Translations under genes and position numbers: made by a program | Source of the DNA: Balanoglossus misakiensis | Lineage: Eukaryota; Hemichordata | DNA: 64,000 bases | NCBI GenBank assembly: GCA_040954595.2 | Contig: CM082576.2 | Coordinates: 11,222,001 to 11,286,000, forward strand | Direction: 5' to 3' | Shown here: positions 39,905-50,937 of the stretch, in pieces | Numbering within the stretch: the stretch's first letter is position 1 | Layout: the number at the start of each line of letters is the position of its first letter | Notes under the pieces: generated by a model | Seen by the model: the letters and a program-made list of their open reading frames with translations, nothing else | What the model was told of the DNA's origin: nothing | Databases searched by the model: none

Positions 39905-40220
39905 GTTGTTGTCAACGTAAGTCACGTGAGTGGAAACGGCCAATAGACATACTCGTGTGAAGTCTCGCCGTTCACGTGATTCACAATCTGGCGCGGCGAG
40001 CGCGGGCCAGACATTGACACTGATTGAGAAAATAAAACTTACATGTTTGTGCGTGTTTTTGAAATGGTAGTGTCATGTTTATCTGTATTCCGGATGGGGA
40101 ACTACGGAAAACAAACATTACAGAAATGAACACACAGCTACGCTTGAAAAATAAACTGTACATGTATGACATGACATGGTACAGATTCTGTTGTTTTCCA
40201 TTTTTATTGTACTAAGAGAC
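39905..40220 (-). promoter_or_regulatory. DPY30 promoter with two CACGTG E-boxes
   Basis: Two perfect CACGTG sites lie at 39923-39928 and 39973-39978, the second inside the palindrome TCACGTGA. They are 50 bp apart and directly upstream of the start codon. They suit USF/MYC/MITF-class bHLH-ZIP factors. The 88-bp satellite begins about 240 bp beyond the second site. Confidence 0.55.
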
Positions 40221-43200
40221 ATCCAAAAATGACAATTTTTCGACTTCGCGAAATTTCAAAATTTGGTCATTTTTTGATAAAAACCATGGGTTATAGCTCA
40301 TGAAAATCATCCAGAAATGTCAATTTTTCGACTTCGCGAAATTTCAAAATTTGGTCATTTTTTGATAAAAACCATGGGTTATAGCTCATGAAAATCATCC
40401 AGAAATGTCAATTTTTCGACTTCGCGAAATTTCAAAATTTGGTGATTTCTTGATAAAAACCATGGGTTATAGCTCATGAAAATCATCCAGAAATGTCAAT
40501 TTTTCGACTTCGCGAAATTTCAAAATTTGGTCATTTCTTGATAAAAACCATGGGTTATAGCTCATGAAAATGATCCAGAAATGTCAATTTTTCGTTTTCG
40601 CGAAAGTTCAAAATTTGGTCATTTCTTAATAAAAACCATGGGTTATAGCTCATGAAAATCATCCAGAAATGTCAATTTTTCGTTTTCGCGAAATTTCAAA
40701 ATTTGGCCATTTCTTGATAAAAACCATGGGTTATAGCTCATGAAAATCATCCAGAAATGTCAATTTTTCGACTTCGCGAAATTTCAAAATTTGGTCATTT
40801 CTTGATAAAAACCATGGGTTATAGCTCATGAAAATCATCCAGAAATGTCAATTTTTCGACTTCGCGAAATTTCAAAATTTGGTCATTTCTTGATAAAAAC
40901 CATGGGTTATAGCTCATGAAAATCATCTAGAAATGTCAATTTTTCGTTTTCGCGAAATTTCAAAATTTGGTCATTTTTTGATAAAAACTATGGGTTATAG
41001 CTCATGAAAATCATATAGAAATGTCAATTTTTCGTTTTCGCGAAATTTCAAAATTTGGTCATTTCTTGATAAAAACCATGGGTTATAGCTCATGAAAATC
41101 ATCCAGAAATGTCAATTTTTCGACTTCGCGAAATTTCAAAATTTGGTCATTTTTTGATAAAAACCATGGGTTATAGCTCATGAAAATCATCCAGAAATGT
41201 CAATTTTTCGACTTCGCGAAATTTGAAAATTTGGTCATTTTTTGATAAAAACCATGGATTATAGCTCATGAAAATCATCCAGAAATGTCAATTTTTCGAC
41301 TTCGCGAAATTTCAAAATTTGGTCTTTTTGTGATAAAAACCATGGGTTATAGCTCATGAAAATCATCCAGAAATGTAAATTTTTCGACTTCGCGAAATTT
41401 GAAAATTTGGTCATTTCTTGATAAAAACCATGGGTTATAGCTCATGAAAATCATCCAGAAATGTCAATTTTTCGACTTCGCGAAATTTGAAAATTTTGTC
41501 ATTTTTTGATAAAAACCATGGGTTATAAACTCATGAAAATCATCCAGAAATGACAATTTTTCGACTTCGCGAAAGTTCAAAATTTGGTCATTTTTTGATA
41601 AAAACCATGGGTTATAGCTCATGAAAATCATCCAGAAATGTCAATTTTTCGACTTCGCGAAATTTCAAAATTTTGTCATTTTTTGATAAAAAGCATGGGT
41701 TATAGCTCATGAAAATCATCCAGAAATGTCAATTTTTCGACTTCGCGAAATTTCAAAATTTGGTCATTTCTTGATAAAAACCATGGGTTATAGCTCATGA
41801 AAATCATCCAGAAATGTCAATTTTTCGTTTTCGCGAAAGTTCAAAATTTGGTCATTTCTTAATAAAAACCATGGGTTATAGCTCATGAAAATCATCCAGA
41901 AATGTCAATTTTTCGTTTTCGCGAAATTTCAAAATTTGGCCATTTCTTGATAAAAACCATGGGTTATAGCTCATGAAAATCATCCAGAAATGTCAATTTT
42001 TCGACTTCGCGAAATTTCAAAATTTGGTCATTTCTTGATAAAAACCATGGGTTATAGCTCATGAAAATCATCCAGAAATGTCAATTTTTCGACTTCGCGA
42101 AATTTCAAAATTTGGTCATTTCTTGATAAAAACCATGGGTTATAGCTCATGAAAATCATCTAGAAATGTCAATTTTTCGTTTTCGCGAAATTTCAAAATT
42201 TGGTCATTTTTTGATAAAAACTATGGGTTATAGCTCATGAAAATCATATAGAAATGTCAATTTTTCGTTTTCGCGAAATTTCAAAATTTGGTCATTTCTT
42301 GATAAAAACCATGGGTTATAGCTCATGAAAATCATCCAGAAATGTCAATTTTTCGACTTCGCGAAATTTCAAAATTTGGTCATTTTTTGATAAAAACCAT
42401 GGGTTATAGCTCATGAAAATCATCCAGAAATGTCAATTTTTCGACTTCGCGAAATTTGAAAATTTGGTCATTTTTTGATAAAAACCATGGATTATAGCTC
42501 ATGAAAATCATCCAGAAATGTCAATTTTTCGACTTCGCGAAATTTCAAAATTTGGTCATTTCTTGATAAAAACCATGGGTTATAGCTCATGAAAATCATC
42601 CAGAAATGTCAATTTTTCGACTTCGCGAAATTTCAAAATTTGGTCATTTCTTGATAAAAACCATGGGTTATAGCTCATGAAAATCATCCAGAAATGTCAA
42701 TTTTTCGTTTTCGCGAAATTTCAAAATTTGGTCTTTTTGTGATAAAAACCATGGGTTATAGCTCATGAAAATCATCCAGAAATGTAATTTTTTCGACTTC
42801 GCGAAATTTGAAAATTTGGTCATTTCTTGATAAAAACCATGGGTTATAGCTCATGAAAATCATCCAGAAATGTCAATTTTTCGACTTCGCGAAATTTGAA
42901 AATTTTGTCATTTTTTGATAAAAACCATGGGTTATAAACTCATGAAAATCATCCAGAAATGACAATTTTTCGACTTCGCGAAAGTTCAAAATTTGGTCAT
43001 TTTTTGATAAAAACCATGGGTTATAGCTCATGAAAATCATCCAGAAATGTCAATTTTTCGACTTCGCGAAATTTCAAAATTTTGTCATTTTTTGATAAAA
43101 AGCATGGGTTATAGCTCATGAAAATCATCCAGAAATGTCAATTTTTCGACTTCGCGAAATTTCAAAATTTGGTCATTTTTTGATAAAAACCATGGGTTAT

Positions 43201-46200
43201 AGCTCATGAAAATCATCTAGAAATGTCAATTTTTCGTTTTCGCGAAATTTCAAAATTTGGTCATTTCTTGATAAAAACCATGGGTTATAGCTCATGAAAA
43301 TCATCCAGAAATGTCAATTTTTCGACTTCGCGAAATTTCAAAATTTGGTCATTTCTTGATAAAAACCATGGGTTATAGCTCATGAAAATCATCCAGAAAT
43401 GTCAATTTTTTGTTTTCGCGAAATTTCAAAATTTGGTCATTTCTTGATAAAAACCATGGGTTATAGCTCATGAAAATCATCCAGAAATGTCAATTTTTCG
43501 ATTTCGCGAAATTTCAAAATTTGGTCATTTTTTGATAAAAACCATGGGTTATAGCTCATGAAAATCATCCAGAAATGTCAATTTTTCGTTTTCGCGAAAT
43601 TTCAAAATTTGGTCATTTCTTGATAAAAACCATGGGTTATAGCTCATGAAAATCATCCAGAAATGTCAATTTTTCGATTTCGCGAAATTTCAAAATTTGG
43701 TCATTTTTTGATAAAAACCATGGGTTATAGCTCATGAAAATCATCCAGAAATGTCAATTTTTCGACTTCGTGAAATTTCAAAATTTGGTCATTTCTTGAT
43801 AAAAACCATGGGTTATAGCTCATGAAAATCATCCAGAAATGTAAATTTTTCGTTTTCGCGAAATTTCAAAATTTGGTCTTTTTGTGATAAAAACCATGGG
43901 TTATAGCTCATGAAAATCATCCAGAAATGTCAATTTTTCGTTTTCGCGAAATTTCAAAATTTGGTCATTTCTTGATAAAAACCATGGGTTATAGCTCATG
44001 AAAATCATCCAGAAATGTCAATTTTTCGATTTCGCGAAATTTCAAAATTTGGTCATTTTTTGATAAAAACCATGGGTTATAGCTCATGAAAATCATCCAG
44101 AAATGTCAATTTTTCGACTTCGTGAAATTTCAAAATTTGGTCATTTCTTGATAAAAACCATGGGTTATAGCTCATGAAAATCATCCAGAAATGTCAATTT
44201 TTCGACTTCGCGAAATTTGAAAATTTTGTCATTTTTTGATAAAAACCATGGGTTATAAACTCATGAAAATCATCCAGAAATGACAATTTTTCGACTTCGC
44301 GAAAGTTCAAAATTTGGTCATTTTTTGATAAAAACCATGGGTTATAGCTCATGAAAATCATCCAGAAATGTCAATTTTTCGACTTCGCGAAATTTCAAAA
44401 TTTTGTCATTTTTTGATAAAAAGCATGGGTTATAGCTCATGAAAATCATCCAGAAATGTCAATTTTTCGACTTCGCGAAATTTCAAAATTTGGTCATTTT
44501 TTGATAAAAACCATGGGTTATAGCTCATGAAAATCATCTAGAAATGTCAATTTTTCGTTTTCGCGAAATTTCAAAATTTGGTCATTTCTTGATAAAAACC
44601 ATGGGTTATAGCTCATGAAAATCATCCAGAAATGTCAATTTTTCGACTTCGCGAAATTTCAAAATTTGGTCATTTCTTGATAAAAACCATGGGTTATAGC
44701 TCATGAAAATCATCCAGAAATGTCAATTTTTTGTTTTCGCGAAATTTCAAAATTTGGTCATTTCTTGATAAAAACCATGGGTTATAGCTCATGAAAATCA
44801 TCCAGAAATGTCAATTTTTCGATTTCGCGAAATTTCAAAATTTGGTCATTTTTTGATAAAAACCATGGGTTATAGCTCATGAAAATCATCCAGAAATGTC
44901 AATTTTGCGACCTTGCGAAATTTCAAAATTTGGTCATTTTTTGGTAAAAACCATGGGTTATAGCTCATGAAAATCATCCAGAAATGTCAATTTTTCGACT
45001 TCGCGAAATTTCAAAATTTGGTCATATTTTGATAAAAACCATGGGTTATAGCTCATGAAAATCATCCAGAAATGTCAATTTTTCGACTTCGCGAAATTTC
45101 AAAATTTGGTCATTTTTTGATAAAAACCATGGGTTATAGCTCATGAAAATCATCTAGAAATGTCAATTTTTCGTTTTCGCGAAATTTCAAAAGTTGGTCA
45201 TTTCTTGATAAAAACCATGGGTTATAGCTCATGAAAATCATCCAGAAATGTCAATTTTTCGACTTCGCGAAAGTTCAAAATTTGGTCATATTTTGATAAA
45301 AACCATGGGTTATAGCTCATGAAAATCATCCAGAAATGTCAATTTTTCGACTTCGCGAAATTTCAAAATTTGGTCATTTTTTGATAAAAACCATGGGTTA
45401 TAGCTCATGAAAATCATCTAGAAATGTCAATTTTTCGTTTTCGCGAAATTTCAAAATTTGGTCATTTCTTGATAAAAACCATGGGTTATAGCTCATGAAA
45501 ATCATCCAGAAATGTCAATTTTTCGACTTCGCGAAATTTCAAAATTTGGTCATTTCTTGATAAAAACCATGGGTTATAGCTCATGAAAATCATCCAGAAA
45601 TGTCAATTTTTCGACTTCGCGAAATTTCAAAATTTGGTCATATTTTGATAAAAACCATGGGTTATAGCTCATGAAAATCATCCAGAAATGTCAATTTTTC
45701 GACTTCGCGAAATTTGAAAATTTGGTCATTTTTTGATAAAAACCATGGGTTATAGCTCATGAAAATCATCTAGAAATGTCAATTTTTCGTTTTCGCGAAA
45801 TTTCAAAATTTGGTCATTTCTTGATAAAAACCATGGGTTATAGCTCATGAAAATCATCCAGAAATGTCAATTTTTCGACTTCGCGAAATTTCAAAATTTG
45901 GTCATTTCTTGATAAAAACCATGGGTTATAGCTCATGAAAATCATCCAGAAATGTCAATTTTTCGACTTCGCGAAATTTCAAAATTTGGTCATTTTTTGA
46001 TAAAAACCATGGGTTATAGCTCATGAAAATCATCCAGAAATGTCAATTTTTCGACTTCGCGAAATTTCAAAATTTGGTCATTTTTTGATAAAAACCATGG
46101 GTTATAGCTCATGAAAATCATCCAGAAATGTCAATTTTTCGACTTCGCGAAATTTCAAAATTTGGTCATTTTTTGATAAAAACCATGGGTTATAGCTCAT

Positions 46201-49200
46201 GAAAATCATCCAGAAATGTCAATTTTTCGACTTCGGGAAATTTCAAAATTTGGTCATATTTTGATAAAAACCATGGGTTATAGCTCATGAAAATCATCCA
46301 GAAATGTCAATTTTTCGACTTCGCGAAATTTCAAAATTTGGTCATTTTTTGATAAAAACCATGGGTTATAGCTCATGAAAATCATCTAGAAATGTCAATT
46401 TTTCGTTTTCGCGAAATTTCAAAATTTGGTCATTTCTTGATAAAAACCATGGGTTATAGCTCATGAAAATCATCCAGAAATGTCAATTTTTCGACTTCGC
46501 GAAATTTCAAAATTTGGTCATTTCTTGATAAAAACCATGGGTTATAGCTCATGAAAATCATCCAGAAATGTCAATTTTTCGACTTCGCGAAATTTCAAAT
46601 TTTTGTGATTTTTTGATAAAAACCATGGGTTATAGCTCATGAAAATCATCCAGAAATGACAATTTTTCGACTTCGCGAAATTTCAAAATTTGGTCATTTT
46701 TTGATAAAAACCATGGGTTATAGCTCATGAAAATCATCCAGAAATGTCAATTTTTCGACTTCGCGAAATTTCAAAATTTGGTCATTTTTTGATAAAAACC
46801 ATGGGTTATAGCTCATGAAAATCATCCAGAAATGTCAATTTTTCGATTTCGCGAAATTTCAAAATTTGGTCATTTCTTGATAAAAACCATGGGTTATAGC
46901 TCATGAAAATCATCCAGAAATGTCAATTTTTCGACTTCGCGAAATTTGAAAATTTGGTCATTTCTTGATAAAAACCATGGGTTATAGCTCATGAAAATCA
47001 TCCAGAAATGTCAATTTTTCGACTTCGCGAAATTTGAAAATTTGGTCATTTCTTGATAAAAACGATGGGTTATAGCTCATGAAAATCATCCAGAAATGTA
47101 AATTTTTCGACTTCGCGAAATTTGAAAATTTGGTCATTTTTTGATAAAAACCATGGGTTATAAACTCATGAAAATCATCCAGAAATGACAATTTTTCGAC
47201 TTCGCGAAAGTTCAAAATTTGGTCATTTTTTGATAAAAACCATGGGTTATAGCTCATGAAAATCATCCAGAAATGTCAATTTTTCGACTTCGCGAAATTT
47301 CAAAATTTTGTCATTTTTTGATAAAAACCATGGGTTATAGCTCATGAAAATCATCCAGAAATGTCAATTTTTCGACTTCGCGAAATTTCAAAATTTGGTC
47401 ATTTTTTGATAAAAACCATGGGTTATAGCTCATGAAAATCATCCAGAAATGTCAATTTTTCGACTTCGCGAAATTTCAAAATTTGGTCATTTTTTGATAA
47501 AAACCATGGGTTATAGCTCATGAAAATCATCCAGAAATGTCAATTTTTCGACTTCGCGAAATTTCAAAATTTGGTCATATTTTGATAAAAACCATGGGTT
47601 ATAGCTCATGAAAATCATCCAGAAATGTCAATTTTTCGACTTCGCGAAATTTCAAAATTTGGTCATATTTTGATAAAAACCATGGGTTATAGCTCATGAA
47701 AATCATCCAGAAATGTCAATTTTTCGACTTCGCGAAATTTCAAAATTTGGTCATTTCTTGATAAAAACCATGGGTTATAGCTCATGAAAATCATCCAGAA
47801 ATGTCAATTTTTCGACTTCGCGAAATTTCAAAATTTGGTCATTTCTTGATAAAAACCATGGGTTATAGCTCATGAAAATCATCCAGAAATGTCAATTTTT
47901 CGACTTCGCGAAATTTCAAATTTTTGTGATTTTTTGATAAAAACCATGGGTTATAGCTCATGAAAATCATCCAGAAATGACAATTTTTCGACTTCGCGAA
48001 ATTTCAAAATTTGGTTATTTTTTGATAAAAACCATGGGTTATAGCTCATGAAAATCATCCAGAAATGACAATTTTTCGACTTCGCGAAATTTCAAAATTT
48101 GGTCATTTTTTGATAAAAACCATGGGTTATAGCTCATGAAAATCATCCAGAAATGTCAATTTTTCGACTTCGCGAAATTTCAAAATTTGGTCATTTTTTG
48201 ATAAAAACCATGGGTTATAGCTCATGAAAATCATCCAGAAATGTCAATTTTTCGATTTCGCGAAATTTCAAAATTTGGTCATTTCTTGATAAAAACCATG
48301 GGTTATAGCTCATGAAAATCATCCAGAAATGTCAATTTTTCGACTTCGCGAAATTTGAAAATTTGGTCATTTCTTGATAAAAACCATGGGTTATAAACTC
48401 ATGAAAATCATCCAGAAATGTCAATTTTTCGACTTCGCGAAATTTGAAAATTTGGTCATTTCTTGATAAAAACGATGGGTTATAGCTCATGAAAATCATC
48501 CAGAAATGACAATTTTTCGACTTCGCGAAATTTGAAAATTTGGTCATTTTTTGATAAAAACCATGGGTTATAAACTCATGAAAATCATCCAGAAATGACA
48601 ATTTTTCGACTTCGCGAAAGTTCAAAATTTGGTCATTTTTTGATAAAAACCATGGGTTATAGCTCATGAAAATCATCCAGAAATGTCAATTTTTCGACTT
48701 CGCGAAATTTCAAAATTTTGTCATTTTTTGATAAAAACCATGGGTTATAGCTCATGAAAATCATCCAGAAATGTCAATTTTTCGACTTCGCGAAATTTCA
48801 AAATTTGGTCATTTTTTGATAAAAACCATGGGTTATAGCTCATGAAAATCATCTAGAAATGTCAATTTTTCGTTTTCGCGAAATTTCAAAATTTGGTCAT
48901 TTCTTGATAAAAACCATGGGTTATAGCTCATGAAAATCATCTAGAAATGTCAATTTTTCGACTTCGCGAAATTTCAAAATTTGGTCATTTCTTGATAAAA
49001 ACCATGGGTTATAGCTCATGAAAATCATCCAGAAATGTCAATTTTTCGACTTCGCGAAAGTTCAAAATTTGGTCATTTTTTGATAAAAACCATGGGTTAT
49101 AGCTCATGAAAATCATCCAGAAATGTCAATTTTTCGACTTCGCGAAATTTCAAAATTTGGTCATTTTTTGATAAAAACCATGGGTTATAGCTCATGAAAA

Positions 49201-50339
49201 TCATCCAGAAATGTCAATTTTTCGACTTCGCGAAATTTCAAAATTTGGTCATTTCTTGATAAAAACCATGGGTTATAGCTCATGAAAATCATCCAGAAAT
49301 GTCAATTTTTCGACTTCGCGAAATTTGAAAATTTGGTCATTTCTTGATAAAAACCATGGGTTATAGCTCATGAAAATCATCCAGAAATGTCAATTTTTCG
49401 ACTTCGCGAAATTTGAAAATTTGGTCATTTCTTGATAAAAACCATGGGTTATAGCTCATGAAAATCATCCAGAAATGTCAATTTTTCGACTTCGCGAAAT
49501 TTGAAAATTTGGTCATTTTTTGATAAAAACCATGGGTTATAAACTCATGAAAATCATCCAGAAATGACAATTTTTCGACTTCGCGAAAGTTCAAAATTTG
49601 GTCATTTTTTGATAAAAACCATGGGTTATAGCTCATGAAAATCATCCAGAAATGTCAATTTTTCGACTTCGCGAAATTTCAAAATTTGGTCATTTTTTGA
49701 TAAAAACCATGGGTTATAGCTCATGAAAATCATCCAGAAATGTCAATTTTTTGTTTTCGCGAAATTTCAAAATTTGGTCATTTTTTGATAAAAACCATGG
49801 GTTATAGCTCATGAAAATCATCCAGAAATGTCAATTTTTCGATTTCGCGAAATTTCAAAATTTGGTCATTTTTTGATAAAAACCATGGGTTATAGCTCAT
49901 GAAAATCATCCAGAAATGTCAATTTTTCGACTTCGCGAAATTTCAAAATTTGGTCATTTCTTGATAAAAACCATGGGTTATAGCTCATGAAAATCATCCA
50001 GAAATGTCAATTTTTCGACTTCGCGAAATTTTAAAATTTGGTCATTTTTTGATAAAAACCATGGGTTATAGCTCATGAAAATCATCCAGAAATGTCAATT
50101 TTTCGTTTTCGCGAAATTTCAAAATTTGGTCATATTTTGATAAAAACCATGTGTTATAGCTCATGAAAATCATCCAGAAATGTCATTTTTTCGACTTCGC
50201 GAAATTTCAAAAATTCATTTATTGAAAAAAATCATGGGTTATAGCTCATGAAAATCATCCAAAAATGACAATTTTTCGACTTTGCGAATTTTCAAAAATT
50301 GTGTATTTTTTGAAAAAAAAATCATGGCTTATAGCTCAT
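40221..50339. repeat. 88-bp satellite array, about 115 head-to-tail copies
   Basis: Successive CCATGGG landmarks at 40284, 40372 and 40460 give an 88-bp period, and the array runs 10.1 kb without other sequence. The consensus unit reads CATGAAAATCATCCAGAAAT, then GTCAATTTTTCGACTTCGCG, then AAATTTCAAAATTTGGTCAT, then TTTTTGATAAAAACCATGGG and TTATAGCT. Copies differ mainly at three places: GACTT/GTTTT/GATTT before CGCG, TTTTTTGAT/TTCTTGAT, and CATCCAG/CATCTAG. Some copies carry a 1-bp insertion (TTATAAACTC). The TTCGCGAA core with its CpGs is kept in nearly all copies. It lies between DPY30 and SYMPK, both transcribed from the minus strand. Long minus-strand frames inside it only reflect three units (264 bp) restoring the reading frame. 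Confidence 0.98.
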
Positions 50340-50629
50340 CCACATCCAATGGTGGGAGACATTTACTAAACTTGTAACTTATGCACAACCATATCACTCT
50401 CAGAAAGTTGTACTTGTTTTCAAACGGAGAACTATTTGGATTCTTTGTATTTATTGAAATGACACATGGTTAATATTATAATCACCACTGATTTGCATAT
50501 GCCCATATATGGTTTAAAGGGAATGTCTAAGTTTTCACATGACCATGTGGTGTTGCATTTTTTGCCCTCTGTCTATCTTGCTTGGGTCAAAACACTGAAC
50601 ACATAAGTTAAAAAGTGTTGAAAGTGATC
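50340..50629. other. Spacer between satellite and SYMPK 3' end
   Basis: Unique AT-rich sequence apart from one short stretch at 50480-50521 that matches 14959-14999. No coding signal is seen. Confidence 0.5.
50480..50521. repeat. Short dispersed repeat copy (pairs with 14959-14999)
   Basis: It shares AATCAC, CATATGCCCAT, TATGGTT and AAAGGG in the same order and spacing as the copy near MAJIN, on the same strand. The family is unknown. Confidence 0.5.
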
Positions 50630-50635
50630 TTTATT
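50630..50635 (-). terminator. Candidate SYMPK poly(A) signal AATAAA
   Basis: A minus-strand AATAAA lies about 300 bp after the main SYMPK stop and about 72 bp after the stop of the alternative exon at 50707-50820. This supports transcription through that exon. Confidence 0.55.
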
Positions 50636-50706
50636 ACCAATACAGTCAAATATCACTCAAGTAGTTGACACAAATGAAAACAAATATTTTCAGTTGACAA
50701 GACCAG

Positions 50707-50820
50707 TCACTGTCGGACTGCCTTGAACTTTGCATGATACAGATGACGAAAGTGATCGCTGCCATACATGTCCGAATACAGCTGAAGTACAAGTGTCAGG
50801 TCCAAACGCTTTGACACAAT
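50707..50820 (-). other. Possible alternative last coding exon of SYMPK
   Basis: A strong acceptor (pyrimidine-rich, then TTTTATACAG) precedes 37 open codons starting IVSKRLDLTLVLQLYSDMY and ending KAVRQ, then TGA. It is in phase with a potential donor CAG|GTACTG inside SYMPK exon 27 (after VMQ, at 51358). Splicing there would replace the charged tail with this peptide. It may instead be plain 3' UTR. I do not recognise the peptide. Confidence 0.35.
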
Positions 50821-50937
50821 CTGTATAAAATAAGCAGAGGAAAAAATAAAATTCTTGCATCATTCAGCAGTGACTGCCAAAGACTCTACAGTTGTCCAAA
50901 CTAAAGCTTCCATTTTTGTACAGACTCTCCTCAAAGC

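Noticed and set aside
46220-46245. CENP-B box-like motif in the satellite (TTCG...CGGG)
   Set aside because: One unit has TTCGGGAAA, but the spacing between TTCG and CGGG is wrong for the 17-bp box, and other units have CGCG. There is no support for a centromeric role.
46982-48676. Minus-strand ORFs of 94 and 114 codons inside the satellite
   Set aside because: They simply read the 88-bp unit in three successive frames, begin and end with variant positions and show no protein features.
40221-50339. CRISPR array
   Set aside because: There are no unique spacers between repeats. The units are contiguous head-to-tail, and the context is an animal genome.
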